Assembly (NCBI GenBank): GCA_905221505.1
Contig: CAJNDL010000021.1
Coordinates: forward strand, 1 to 38,252
DNA: 38,252 bases
Direction: 5' to 3'
From: a bacterium
GTDB lineage: Bacteria > Bacillota > Bacilli > Lactobacillales > Streptococcaceae
Position numbers and translations under genes: made by a program. Under the pieces are notes generated by a model that ran no database searches, had not been told where the DNA came from, and saw only the letters and a list, made by a program, of their open reading frames with translations. The first letter of the stretch is position 1. Each line of letters opens with the position of its first letter. This document shows positions 8,474 to 16,274 of this stretch, piece by piece.

Positions 8474-9519
8474 TATTTAAACTGTTCTGAGAAGCGGACA
8501 TCTCCTTGGTAGAATCCACGGATATCATTGATTCCGTAACGGAGCATGGCTACACGCTCTTGACCAAGACCAAAGGCAAAGCCAGAGTAAACAGTCGCAT
8601 CGATACCACTCATTTCAAGGACACGTGGGTGAACCATACCGGCACCCATAATCTCGATCCAACCTGTTTTCTTACATACATTACAGCCTTCTCCACCACA
8701 CTTGAAGCAGGAAACATCCACCTCAACAGATGGCTCAGTGAATGGGAAATAAGATGGACGCAAACGGATCTGGCGCTCTTCACCAAACATTTTTTGGACA
8801 ATCAATTGAAGCGTTCCTTGAAGATCGGCCATAGAGATATTTTTCCCAACAACCAAGCCTTCGATTTGGTGGAATTGGTGACTGTGGGTCGCATCGTCCG
8901 TATCACGACGGAACACACGCCCTGGCGAGATCATCTTCAAAGGCCCTTTAGAGAAATCATGGGCATCCATAGCACGCGCTTGAACAGGAGACGTGTGGGT
9001 ACGAAGTAAGATTTCTTCTGTGATGTAGAAAGTGTCCTGCATATCACGGGCTGGGTGGTCTTTCGGAAGGTTCATACGCTCAAAGTTGTAGTAGTCTTGC
9101 TCCACTTCAAAACCATCCACGACTTGATACCCCATACCGATGAAAATATCTTCGATTTCTTCACTGGTTTGTGTGAGAACATGACGGTGACCAGTCGCAA
9201 CTGGACGACCTGGAAGCGTCACATCGATACTCTCGCTGGCAAGTTGAGCTGCGACTTTCTTTTCTTCCAAGAATTTAGCTGTTTCTTCAAAGGCTGCTGT
9301 CAAGACATCACGCGCTTCATTGACGTGTTTTCCGATAATCGGACGCATCTCAGCAGAGACATCTTTCATCCCTTTGAGGATTTCCGTAAGCGACCCTTTT
9401 TTCCCAAGGACTGAGACACGCAAGTCTTGCATCTCTTTTTCATTTTCAGCAGTAATCTGCTTCAAGCTAGCCAGCGTTTCTTCGCGAAGCGCTTTTAATT
9501 GTTCTTCAATAGTTGACAT
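8473..9519 (-). CDS. pheS: Phenylalanyl-tRNA synthetase alpha subunit
   Basis: This 348-residue class II synthetase subunit has an N-terminal coiled coil (about 1-85) that grips tRNA. Motif 2 is [19 protein letters not shown] (about 204-222) and motif 3 is [17 protein letters not shown] (about 315-331). A four-Cys cluster ([12 protein letters not shown], about 272-283) is common in Gram-positive PheS. I chose ATG 9519 because GGAGGAATT lies just before it. The frame continues to an ATG at 9600, but that part lies inside the T-box terminator and would add 27 unrelated residues. It is first in the operon with a GNAT gene and pheT. Confidence 0.97.
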   Translation of the reverse strand: MSTIEEQLKALREETLASLKQITAENEKEMQDLRVSVLGKKGSLTEILKGMKDVSAEMRPIIGKHVNEARDVLTAAFEETAKFLEEKKVAAQLASESIDVTLPGRPVATGHRHVLTQTSEEIEDIFIGMGYQVVDGFEVEQDYYNFERMNLPKDHPARDMQDTFYITEEILLRTHTSPVQARAMDAHDFSKGPLKMISPGRVFRRDTDDATHSHQFHQIEGLVVGKNISMADLQGTLQLIVQKMFGEERQIRLRPSYFPFTEPSVEVDVSCFKCGGEGCNVCKKTGWIEIMGAGMVHPRVLEMSGIDATVYSGFAFGLGQERVAMLRYGINDIRGFYQGDVRFSEQFK

Positions 9520-9560
9520 AATTCCTCCATCAGTCTCTCGTAGATAAAAAGAAAACCACA

Positions 9561-9752
9561 TGCCAAAAACTCCAATCGGAGCGTTGACACGCGGTACCAT
9601 CCGTTTTCATCTGACAAGTCAGACCTTCATTTCTAAATCCATGCGCAAGTGAATTCACCCAGCTTTCATATAGAGAGCTTGCAGTCACGGCCCTCCTCCC
9701 TGATATACTTCCCTTGAGTTACTAGTCTTGCAGATTTCTATTCAATTACTAC
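9561..9752 (-). ncRNA. T-box leader of pheS, phenylalanine type
   Basis: The - strand RNA carries the T-box core UGGUACCGCG (about 9591-9600), which pairs with the uncharged tRNA acceptor end. An intrinsic terminator follows: CTCC-GATT-GGAG then TTTTT (about 9566-9583). Upstream, GAA-UUC-AC at about 9649-9656 matches the usual specifier-loop context, giving UUC (9651-9653) as the specifier codon, which fits pheS. When tRNA-Phe is uncharged, it should stabilise the antiterminator. The T-box and terminator are clear; the specifier assignment rests on context and the downstream gene. Confidence 0.92.
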
Positions 9753-9754
9753 TT

Positions 9755-9783
9755 AGTTTATCAGATTTTTAGTTAAAAAACAA
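9755..9783 (-). promoter_or_regulatory. pheS T-box promoter
   Basis: On the - strand TTGTTT (9778-9783) and TAAACT (9755-9760) are 17 bases apart, with TGA giving an extended -10. The start would lie at the beginning of the T-box. No terminator is visible between the upstream GNAT stop (9790) and this promoter, so read-through into the T-box is possible. Confidence 0.55.
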
Positions 9784-9789
9784 GTTAGA

Positions 9790-10269
9790 TTAGACTAATT
9801 TCAATATAAAACTCGTTCCTTTTTCTGTTGCTCCATCTTCCACAAATCCAAGCGACTTGAAACACCTCCTAGAAGCATGATTGTAGGTGTAGATTTCCTT
9901 GACTTTCAATTCTTTCCATCCTTTTACTCGAGCCAATTCAATCAAAGTACTTAGAACCTTTTTCCCAATCCCTCGATGTTGGTAAGCGGGATTCCCAATC
10001 ACAATGGGGAGATTATCCTGAGATAGTGTAACATCCCCAATTGGAAACCATTCTCCCTTCTCCTTGACTTCAATCCAAAAAAGCTCACCATGCTGATCCA
10101 AATAGGAATACATAGCTTCCAAGGCCGCTGGACTGTAAGGTCTCTTCACACCATCTACGAGGTAAACCAAGTTCACATCCTGATACCAAGCCAAAGCTTC
10201 CTCACAATGATTGATCTTATAATAAGGAACAAGACGCAGTGCATTATCTATTTGTAGGGTCTGTTTCAT
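9790..10269 (-). CDS. GNAT acetyltransferase (RimJ-like)
   Basis: This 159-residue GNAT protein has the acetyl-CoA loop in NPAYQHRGIGKKVLSTLIELA (about 92-112, with QHRGIG) and the C-terminal element YNHASRRCFKSLGFVEDG (about 128-145) typical of small-molecule or peptide N-acetyltransferases. The N-terminal half (YHINHCEEALAWYQD-like, with ALEAMYSYLD) is the usual variable substrate side. It starts inside the last 26 bases of the ParB-like gene, with AAAGAAG before ATG 10269, so the two are coupled. It is the last gene of the riboflavin-riboswitch operon. The substrate is unknown. Confidence 0.85.
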   Translation of the reverse strand: MKQTLQIDNALRLVPYYKINHCEEALAWYQDVNLVYLVDGVKRPYSPAALEAMYSYLDQHGELFWIEVKEKGEWFPIGDVTLSQDNLPIVIGNPAYQHRGIGKKVLSTLIELARVKGWKELKVKEIYTYNHASRRCFKSLGFVEDGATEKGTSFILKLV

Positions 10270-10663
10270 CTTCTTTCCTTTTCAAAAAGAGAGTTGCTGC
10301 TTGATTAAAACCATCACACCAGTTATACCATTTTGCTTCATACTCATCTTGAGGTAAGATATGATTTTTTAAATCCAGAACAGAGTAAATCTTTCTTTCC
10401 TCACAAGCTTGCGCATAGAGATGATATAGTTCATCACCGCCGCCTCTATCAAACTCAGTAGAAATCGTATCTTGACCTGTCAATAAAGCCTGATAAGCTC
10501 TGTGATGCCCATCTGTAACCAGCAAGTAATCTCCAAAGGCAAGAATACTGATTGGGTCAACATTGATTATTTCTGCCGACTGATAGAGTGTCTGGATGCC
10601 TTCTAGTTTCTTTTCTGATAAGTATAGTTGAGTTGGATGAAGATCTTTTATGTTGACTTTCAT
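10244..10663 (-). CDS. ParB/Srx-like domain protein
   Basis: This 139-residue protein opens like ParB/sulfiredoxin-fold proteins: VNIKDLHPTQLYLSEKKL (about 3-20), then ISILAFGDYLLVTDGHHRAYQAL (about 38-60), where DGHHR is the nucleotide-contact motif of the fold. The rest is polar, with no HTH, so it is not a chromosome-partition ParB. In the free-standing form the domain may bind or hydrolyse nucleotides; the function here is unknown. It lies 27 bases after the PAP2 gene and overlaps the following GNAT gene by 26 bases, so it belongs to the ribU operon. Confidence 0.7.
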   Translation of the reverse strand: MKVNIKDLHPTQLYLSEKKLEGIQTLYQSAEIINVDPISILAFGDYLLVTDGHHRAYQALLTGQDTISTEFDRGGGDELYHLYAQACEERKIYSVLDLKNHILPQDEYEAKWYNWCDGFNQAATLFLKRKEDETDPTNR

Positions 10664-10690
10664 TTCTTTCTCCTCAAGGGAATTTGATAC

Positions 10691-11341
10691 TCATTTCTGC
10701 TTGCCTTTAAATCGCCATTGGAAGCGGAGCTTATCATAGAAGGGAAACTCGATAAACAAGACTCCCAAGCCCACACAGAGACTGGCAAGGACATCTGATG
10801 GGTAGTGAACTCCTAGATAGACCCTTGATACCAGCACACTAACTAGGTAGAGGCCAAGTACGATTTGCACGATTCTTCTCCAGACTGGATCTTTCATCCG
10901 TTGACTGAGGATGACAATCAGAGTGCCTACCATCAATGTTACAGCCAGAGAATGGCCACTTGGGAAGGAAAATCCCTTCTCCTCAACCAAGTGTAAGATA
11001 GCTGGCCGTGGGCGCTGGTAGATGTTTTTAAAAGTCACGATTAAAAGACCAGCCAAAGCCAAATTTCCCAGCATAAGTAGGCTTTCAATCTTCCACCGCT
11101 TACGATACAAGATAAAGGCTGTAATGACAACCCAGGTGATAATCACTGGGATATCAATCAGGCGTGTAATGGCTCGGAAGAGAATCGTCAAATAATCTGG
11201 CAAATCTCCTCGAACGGCAGTCTGAATCGGTTGGTCAAAACCGACCAGCGTTTCAGGGTAAAATTTGACCATATAACCAAGAATAACGAAAAGTAAAAGG
11301 GCAAAACTGCCCTTCATTAAAAATGTTTGTTTATCTTTCAT
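10691..11341 (-). CDS. PAP2-family membrane phosphatase
   Basis: This 216-residue integral membrane protein has all three PAP2 motifs: K-x6-RP (KNIYQRPRP, about 105-113), PSGH (about 127-130) and SR-x5-H-x3-D (SRVYLGVHYPSD, about 171-182), so it should be catalytic. There are six hydrophobic segments, and the catalytic loops should face outward, as in lipid-phosphate phosphatases. Likely substrates are undecaprenyl pyrophosphate or phosphatidylglycerol phosphate. Its ATG lies within the last 11 bases of ribU, a tight coupling, and it shares the FMN riboswitch. A role in flavin uptake, such as external FMN dephosphorylation, is only an inference. Confidence 0.92.
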   Translation of the reverse strand: MKDKQTFLMKGSFALLLFVILGYMVKFYPETLVGFDQPIQTAVRGDLPDYLTILFRAITRLIDIPVIITWVVITAFILYRKRWKIESLLMLGNLALAGLLIVTFKNIYQRPRPAILHLVEEKGFSFPSGHSLAVTLMVGTLIVILSQRMKDPVWRRIVQIVLGLYLVSVLVSRVYLGVHYPSDVLASLCVGLGVLFIEFPFYDKLRFQWRFKGKQK

Positions 11342-11894
11342 AATGTTTTAAGGTTGGTTTCAAAAGGACGTACAACAACCAGAATGAAACGGAAAAGATA
11401 ACACCTTCAATCAAGTTAAAAGGCAATACCATGGTCATTAGGTAGTTGGAAAGTCCCAAAATTTTTCCAATATCAAAGTTAGCAAACTTAGCGTACAAAG
11501 GAACAGCATAAACATAGTTGAGAACCAACATTGCCACGGTCAAGCCAATAGTTCCAGCTAGAGAGCCTAGTAGGAAACGAAGGGTTGTCCGTTCCTTTTT
11601 CCAAATCAAAGCAAAGACGATGACAAAAACTCCCAAAGCTACGATATTCATCGGCAAACCAATGTAAGTATTCACTCCCTGGCTGTTAAGAAGCAGTTTC
11701 AAGAGTGAGCGAAGCAAGAGAACTCCTAGAGCAGCAGGCAAATCCATGACCACCAGACCCACAAGGACTGGCAAGATACTAAATTCGATCTTGAGGAAGG
11801 ACGCCGCTGGCAAAAGCGGAAAGTCAAAGTACATCAGCACAAATGAGATGGCTGATAGAATCGCAATGGTCGAAAGTCGACGTGTGTTTGTCAT
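11331..11894 (-). CDS. ribU: Riboflavin ECF transporter S component
   Basis: This 187-residue, very hydrophobic protein is of the RibU family and binds riboflavin in the ECF importer. It begins with the S-component pattern RRLSTIAILSAISFVLMYFDF, followed by FLKIEFSILPVLVGLVVMDLPAALGVLLLRSLL. Six membrane segments are predicted. I chose ATG 11894 because GGAGG (11902-11906) sits 7 bases upstream; the longer frame would begin with a TTG at 11909 that overlaps that site. The FMN riboswitch upstream confirms flavin control. No ATPase or T protein adjoins it, so it presumably uses shared EcfAT subunits from elsewhere in the genome. Confidence 0.95.
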   Translation of the reverse strand: MTNTRRLSTIAILSAISFVLMYFDFPLLPAASFLKIEFSILPVLVGLVVMDLPAALGVLLLRSLLKLLLNSQGVNTYIGLPMNIVALGVFVIVFALIWKKERTTLRFLLGSLAGTIGLTVAMLVLNYVYAVPLYAKFANFDIGKILGLSNYLMTMVLPFNLIEGVIFSVSFWLLYVLLKPTLKHYER

Positions 11895-12061
11895 AACAGG
11901 TTCCTCCAATTTTCCATAAAATCAGAAGAAGTTAGAAAGGATTCCTCTATCTATTCTCACTTTTTATATCCCAAAAGTTCCCTCTCACTCTATTAAGGAA
12001 ATTCAAGCAAGCGGTTACAGTTTAGCTATAAATCTATCAGAACAGACAAAGCTATTCTTTC

Positions 12062-12289
12062 GTCTTCTCCCATCCAGACTATACTGTCGGTTGTGGAATC
12101 GCACCACATCAGCTTGCGCTCGCGGACTTCTTTAAAGAGAAGGAAATAGAGATTTTTCTTTTAGACTAGGCGACAAGCTGTAGGCATAACTTCTGGTTAG
12201 GCAAAGCTTGTCAACAAAGTATAAAAGGAAAAGATCATTTCCTAGTTAAAGTCACCGCCGGTCGGGAATCACACCCTGCCCTGAAGACT
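12062..12289 (-). ncRNA. FMN riboswitch (RFN element)
   Basis: The - strand shows the RFN core in order: AGUCUUCAGGGCAGGGUG (12272-12289), AUUCCCGACCGGCGGUGA, a variable arm, then GAUGUGGUGCGAUUCCAC, CCGACAGUAUAGUCUGGAUG and GGGAGAAGAC at 12062-12071. The outer stem GUCUUC/GAAGAC closes the multi-branched aptamer. The 150 or so bases from the aptamer to ribU (11895-12061) show no strong terminator, so the expression platform is unclear. This riboswitch occupies most of the 451-base gap between trmL and ribU. Confidence 0.97.
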
Positions 12290-12294
12290 CTTTT

Positions 12295-12323
12295 ATCATA
12301 ACAAAAAACGCTTGCAAGCGCAA
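12295..12323 (-). promoter_or_regulatory. ribU operon promoter
   Basis: TATGAT (12295-12300) with TG one base before it is an extended -10. TTGCGC (12318-12323), 17 bases upstream, serves as a weak -35 and lies inside the trmL terminator hairpin, so terminator and promoter overlap. Confidence 0.55.
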
Positions 12324-12327
12324 GCAT
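12303..12327 (-). terminator. trmL terminator
   Basis: On the - strand ATGCTTGC (12320-12327) pairs with GCAAGCGT (12308-12315) around GCTT, 8 bp with one G-U pair, followed by a T-run. It lies about 18 bases past the trmL stop codon. Confidence 0.88.
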
Positions 12328-12345
12328 TTTGTTCATTTTCATTTT

Positions 12346-12849
12346 TTATTTCAATTTATCCACTTCATAGGTATGAACAAGCTCAAGACCTGCAAAGTTC
12401 TGCTGGCGGAGGGCTTCGTAGACAATCATGCAGACAGTATTAGACACATTGAGACTGCGGACGTGTTCATCGTTCATAGGAATACGGAGAGCCTTCTCAG
12501 GATGTTCGCGCATAAAATCCTCAGGTAAGCCCTTGTCTTCACGTCCAAAGAGAAAATAATGGTCCTCATCAGTCGATAAATCCACCTCAGAATAGACTTT
12601 TTCCGCGAATTTCGAAATCAGATAGAGTTTACCCTTCATCTGAGACATAAAGTCTTCCAAACTCTCGTAAAAATAAATCTCTAGCTTATCCCAATAATCC
12701 AATCCAGCTCGCTTCATCTTGCGGTCATCGATAGGAAAGCCCATAGGCTTGATGATGTGGAGGGGAGAATTGGTCGCAGCGCAAGTACGCGCGATATTGC
12801 CTGTATTTTGTGGAATTTGTGGTTCAAATAATACAATGTGATTTGTCAT
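12346..12849 (-). CDS. trmL: tRNA (cytidine/uridine-2'-O)-methyltransferase TrmL
   Basis: This 167-residue SPOUT methyltransferase should methylate the 2'-OH of wobble base 34 in tRNA-Leu. Motifs are [14 protein letters not shown] (about 9-22), [10 protein letters not shown] (about 98-107) and [27 protein letters not shown] (about 122-148). The last two build the SAM-binding knot, with RSLNVS typical of TrmL. I chose ATG 12849, preceded by AAGGAAG. The frame is open to an ATG at 12888, but that lies inside a terminator stem and has no ribosome-binding site. It is a single gene with its own strong promoter, leader attenuator and terminator. Confidence 0.95.
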   Translation of the reverse strand: MTNHIVLFEPQIPQNTGNIARTCAATNSPLHIIKPMGFPIDDRKMKRAGLDYWDKLEIYFYESLEDFMSQMKGKLYLISKFAEKVYSEVDLSTDEDHYFLFGREDKGLPEDFMREHPEKALRIPMNDEHVRSLNVSNTVCMIVYEALRQQNFAGLELVHTYEVDKLK

Positions 12850-12872
12850 GACTTGCTTCCTTTTACCATTGC

Positions 12873-12974
12873 AAAAAAATAGCCACACTGCCCGGAGTCA
12901 AGCTCAGCAAACAGCGTGGTTAAGGCATCGTTAACTTACCTCACAACAGGTTTGAAGTAAATCAGCGAAACTAC
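12873..12974 (-). ncRNA. trmL leader with intrinsic terminator (attenuator) and mini-ORF
   Basis: From a predicted start near 12974, the - strand leader runs about 100 bases to a terminator: CCACGCTG (12913-12920) pairs with CAGTGTGG (12883-12890), 8 bp with one G-U pair and a 22-base loop. Seven Ts follow at 12873-12879. trmL starts 23 bases later, so most transcripts may stop before the gene. Before the stem, GAGGT (12939-12943) is followed nine bases later by ATG CCT TAA (12921-12929), a two-codon ORF whose stop codon touches the stem base. I know no RNA family that fits. Confidence 0.65.
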
Positions 12975-12980
12975 TTTCTT

Positions 12981-13008
12981 AGTATAACACTTTCAGAATC
13001 ATTGTCAA
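12981..13008 (-). promoter_or_regulatory. Strong promoter of the trmL leader
   Basis: On the - strand a perfect TTGACA (13003-13008) is followed after 16 bases by TATACT (12981-12986), with TGT before it as an extended -10. It lies between the ecfT stop codon and the leader. No clear terminator of the ECF operon precedes it. Confidence 0.85.
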
Positions 13009-13041
13009 TAGAAACGACTTGATTTTTTCAATTTTTTCAAG

Positions 13042-13872
13042 CTATTTCCAAGGGTTGTAAAATCGTCCCTGATTCTGCAAGATAAGTAGTAAACTAGTTA
13101 CTAAAAACAAGGCTGCCAAGAGCAAGGTAATATAATCTCCTTTTTTCAAGGCCTGATAACTATACCAAGTGCGTTTTTTCTCTTTCCCAAAGCGTCGAAG
13201 CTCCATGGCTGTTGCAATGGTATCAATGCGTTCTAGCGAGCTAAAAATCAAGGGAGTAATAATGAGCAGATTGCCTTTGATTCGTTGCATAAGAGAAGCT
13301 TTTTTGGATAATTCCATCCCACGCGCCTCCTGAGACATCTTGATAGTAAAGAATTCTTCCTGCAAATCTGGAATATAGCGCAAGGTCAGGCTGACTGAAT
13401 AGGCAATCTTGTAAGGCACACCAATTTGATTTAAACTGGAAGCAAACTGACTAGGGTGGGTTGTCATCAAAAAGATAATAGCCAGAGGAATAGTGCAAAG
13501 GTACTTAATGGCCAGATTTAGCAGATAAAAGAGCTCTTGACTGGTCAGAGTGTAGGCACCGATTCCCTGCCAAATCACACTTCTCTCTCCGTAAAGTCCA
13601 ACCCCATACTCGGGAGAAAAGAGATAGACCATCAAGACGTTTAAAACGGCAAATACCGTCGCAAAAACGGCCACAAAGGAAACATCTTTAAAGCGGATTT
13701 CTGACAAATAGAGGAGAAAAACCGAAAAGATGGCAATCAGAACAAGTAGTCTAGTATCATAGCTAATCATGGCAGCCAATGACACGAGAATGAAAAAGAG
13801 AAGTTTCCCAGCTCCTGACAAGCGATGAATCACAGTATCTCTATGATGGTAACCGATTAATTTTGCTTGCAT
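13042..13872 (-). CDS. ECF transporter transmembrane protein EcfT
   Basis: This 276-residue CbiQ/EcfT-family membrane scaffold couples the ATPases to an S component. Membrane segments lie at about 24-40, 44-60, 67-85, 110-135 and 245-265. The two Ala-Arg-Gly type coupling motifs are visible as [11 protein letters not shown] (about 181-191) and [10 protein letters not shown] (about 222-231). The N-terminal [18 protein letters not shown] is typical. ATG 13872 overlaps the ATPase gene by 16 bases, with GGAGAGAAGG before it. It is the last gene of the ECF unit. A dedicated T protein and ATPase beside one S component indicates a group I ECF system. Confidence 0.93.
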   Translation of the reverse strand: MQAKLIGYHHRDTVIHRLSGAGKLLFFILVSLAAMISYDTRLLVLIAIFSVFLLYLSEIRFKDVSFVAVFATVFAVLNVLMVYLFSPEYGVGLYGERSVIWQGIGAYTLTSQELFYLLNLAIKYLCTIPLAIIFLMTTHPSQFASSLNQIGVPYKIAYSVSLTLRYIPDLQEEFFTIKMSQEARGMELSKKASLMQRIKGNLLIITPLIFSSLERIDTIATAMELRRFGKEKKRTWYSYQALKKGDYITLLLAALFLVTSLLLILQNQGRFYNPWK

Positions 13873-15539
13873 CCTTCTCTCCTTTCTTTGTAAAATGCCG
13901 TTAAAGCAAGTGGATCCACGTCAAGTTTCTTAGCCAAGTTGAAGATGGAGGTCTCTTTTAGATTGGCTTTTACTAACAGCTCGGGATTGCTCAACAGACT
14001 GGCTGGATCGGTATCGGCAATCAATTCCCCGTTCACCATGACAAGGGCCCGGTCTGAATAATCCAGCATCAATTGCATATCATGGGTAATCATGACAATC
14101 GTATGCCCTTTTTGATGCAGTTCTTCGAGAAATTCCATAATCTCAGTATAATTTTTCTTGTCTTGACCTGCAGTCGGTTCATCTAGGAGGATAATTTCAG
14201 CTCCTAGAACCAAGATCGATGCAATAGTGACACGTTTTTTCTGTCCAAATGACAAGGCAGAAATGGGCCAATTACGGAATTCATAGAGACCACAAATTTT
14301 CAAGGTTTCATAGACTCTCGTTTCAATTTCCTGCTCGTCCACACCTCGCAAACGAAGTCCCAGAGCCACCTCATCAAAAATCATATTGGTTGAAATCATT
14401 TGATTGGGATTTTGCAGCACATAGCCTACTCGTTCCGCCCGCTCTGCAACAGAATCTCCTTTGATATCCTGTCCTTCCCAAAGATAGTGGCCTTCCGTCT
14501 GAATAAAAGCACTTAGAGCCTTGGCTAGGGTTGATTTTCCAGCCCCATTTTTTCCGACAATGGCAATTTTTTCACCCTTTTTAATATCCAAATGTAGGGA
14601 TTTTAAAATCGGTCTATCATCATAAGAAAAAGACACGTCCTCTAATTTAAAGAGTGACTGCAATTCTAGGGTTTCTTTTGCCAGTTCCGTCTGCAACTGA
14701 ACCTGACCTTTTGAGATAGACAAGTTATCCAGATCTGCTAATTGTTCTTCCTTGACTAAATCCACACCCAATTGACGTAAAGTGGTCAGATAAAGGGGTT
14801 CTCGAATTCCATTTTGTGTCAATAAATCAGTCGCAAGTAGCTGGTCAGGGCTACCATTAAAGAGGATATGACCATCGTTTATCAAGACAATCCGATCCAC
14901 AGGGCGATGCAGAACGTCCTCCAAACGGTGCTCGATAATAAGAGTCGTCGTCCCCTCTTCCTTATGAATCTGGTCAATCAATTCGATAATATCCTGACCT
15001 GACTTGGGATCCAGATTGGCGAGTGGCTCATCAAACAAAAGAATCGGACTCTCATCAATCAAGACACCAGCCAGACTGACTCGCTGCTTTTGTCCACCTG
15101 ACAAATCCTGGGGACGCTGAGACAGTAAAGAAAGAAGGTCCAGCTTTTCAGCCCATTTATGAACACGGCTTTTCATCTCTTCTAGAGCTGTCACATCATT
15201 TTCCAGAGCAAAAGCCAAATCCTCTGCCACAGACAGGCCGATAAACTGCCCATCTGTATCCTGCAAAACTGTGCTAACCAAATGAGATTTATCATAGATG
15301 CTCATATCAAAGGCCGCTTGACCCTTGATCAAAAATTCTCCAGACATCTGGCCCTTGTAAATATTGGGAATAATTCCATTCAAACACTGACCCAAGGTAG
15401 ATTTACCTGACCCAGATGGCCCAACAATTAAGACTTTCTCTCCCTTGTAAATAGTCAAGTCTACCCCTTGCAAGGTCGGTTCTTGTTGTGTTTCATACCG
15501 GAAAGAGAAATCCTTCCACTCAATTATAGCTTCTTTCAT
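13857..15539 (-). CDS. ECF transporter ATPase, two fused ABC domains
   Basis: This 560-residue protein is a fusion of two nucleotide-binding domains, like YkoD. Domain 1 (about 1-240) has Walker [10 protein letters not shown], signature LSGGQKQRV and Walker [15 protein letters not shown] linker of about 60 residues follows. Domain 2 (about 293-525) has Walker [10 protein letters not shown], an altered signature LSFGQKKRV, and Walker [13 protein letters not shown]. One fused chain replaces the usual EcfA/EcfA' pair. It overlaps ecfT by 16 bases but is separated from the S-component gene by 168 bases that hold a terminator-like hairpin. The substrate is set by the S component, not here. Confidence 0.95.
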   Translation of the reverse strand: MKEAIIEWKDFSFRYETQQEPTLQGVDLTIYKGEKVLIVGPSGSGKSTLGQCLNGIIPNIYKGQMSGEFLIKGQAAFDMSIYDKSHLVSTVLQDTDGQFIGLSVAEDLAFALENDVTALEEMKSRVHKWAEKLDLLSLLSQRPQDLSGGQKQRVSLAGVLIDESPILLFDEPLANLDPKSGQDIIELIDQIHKEEGTTTLIIEHRLEDVLHRPVDRIVLINDGHILFNGSPDQLLATDLLTQNGIREPLYLTTLRQLGVDLVKEEQLADLDNLSISKGQVQLQTELAKETLELQSLFKLEDVSFSYDDRPILKSLHLDIKKGEKIAIVGKNGAGKSTLAKALSAFIQTEGHYLWEGQDIKGDSVAERAERVGYVLQNPNQMISTNMIFDEVALGLRLRGVDEQEIETRVYETLKICGLYEFRNWPISALSFGQKKRVTIASILVLGAEIILLDEPTAGQDKKNYTEIMEFLEELHQKGHTIVMITHDMQLMLDYSDRALVMVNGELIADTDPASLLSNPELLVKANLKETSIFNLAKKLDVDPLALTAFYKERREGCKQN

Positions 15540-15674
15540 CTTACTCTCTTCATTCGCTTCTTAGACTTCTATTTTATCATAAATCTACCCCTTCTTGCAG
15601 ACTCTTCTCTTAAAAACTTAGCACCAAGAAGATTCCTATCCTAGCTTACTTGCCTAACTAATCTATAAACATCG

Positions 15675-15697
15675 AAAAAGACTGGTTGCCCAGCCTT
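15675..15697 (-). terminator. Terminator-like hairpin between S component and ATPase
   Basis: On the - strand AAGGCTGG (15690-15697) and CCAGTCTT (15678-15685) form an 8-bp stem with one G-U pair, closed by a GCAA tetraloop. A T-run at 15675-15679 overlaps the stem foot. It begins 11 bases after the S-component stop. It could partly stop transcription and lower ATPase and T protein output relative to the upstream genes. The rest of the gap (15540-15674) shows no clear structure. Confidence 0.65.
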
Positions 15698-15707
15698 CCC
15701 CATCATT

Positions 15708-16256
15708 TTAGTCCTTTTTCAAACTTCCTGCACGAGTTTGGGTTCCTGCATAGGCAAGCAAGAGAAGAGTTCCTGCAATAGCTACAGATACACCATTAGC
15801 AATTCCCGCAACAATCCCTTGGGCAAATACTTTTTCTGCTGCTTCTTGATAAATCACAACATCTCCAAGTGGTGCCAAGACACCCCAAACAAGGGCATTT
15901 GCAAGTAGTTGAATGAGGTTAAAAATAAGAATATCTTTCCAGTCAAAGACACCATTAATCACGTGAACGTACTTTCTGAATAGTCCCACAGCTAGACCAA
16001 AGAGCCCGCTAGCGATAATCCAAGTCCACCACAGACCATAGCCAGCAAGAGAGTCCTTGATTGCATGACCAATCAACCCGACAAGCAAACCGATAATCGG
16101 TCCAAAAATAATAGAAAGTAGCGCTTGTACCGCATACTGAAGCTGGATGCTTGTATTTGGAACAGGGGTCGGAATGTTGATCATCCCGATGACGACAAAG
16201 AGGGCAGCGCCAATTCCGACAGCAACAACTTGTTTAATTGTAAATTTGATTTCCAT
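15708..16256 (-). CDS. ECF transporter S component, UPF0397 family
   Basis: This 182-residue substrate-binding membrane protein has the UPF0397/COG4720 pattern: [21 protein letters not shown] (about 4-24), then [41 protein letters not shown] and the [15 protein letters not shown] turn. Six membrane segments are expected. AGGAGA precedes ATG 16256. It lies 18 bases after the SAM-hydrolase gene and upstream of a fused ATPase and T protein, so it is the specificity subunit of this ECF unit. The substrate of this family has not been settled to my knowledge. The neighbouring SAM-hydrolysing enzyme hints at adenosine, methionine or a related compound. Confidence 0.92.
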   Translation of the reverse strand: MEIKFTIKQVVAVGIGAALFVVIGMINIPTPVPNTSIQLQYAVQALLSIIFGPIIGLLVGLIGHAIKDSLAGYGLWWTWIIASGLFGLAVGLFRKYVHVINGVFDWKDILIFNLIQLLANALVWGVLAPLGDVVIYQEAAEKVFAQGIVAGIANGVSVAIAGTLLLLAYAGTQTRAGSLKKD

Positions 16257-16274
16257 ACTATTTATTCTCCTATT

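Noticed and set aside
9520..9600. N-terminal extension of PheS beginning at ATG 9600
   Set aside because: The added codons read through the T-box terminator and carry no synthetase similarity. GGAGG sits before ATG 9519 and gives the normal length.
12850..12888. Longer TrmL start at ATG 12888
   Set aside because: This ATG lies in the terminator stem with no ribosome-binding site; ATG 12849 has AAGGAAG and gives normal TrmL length.
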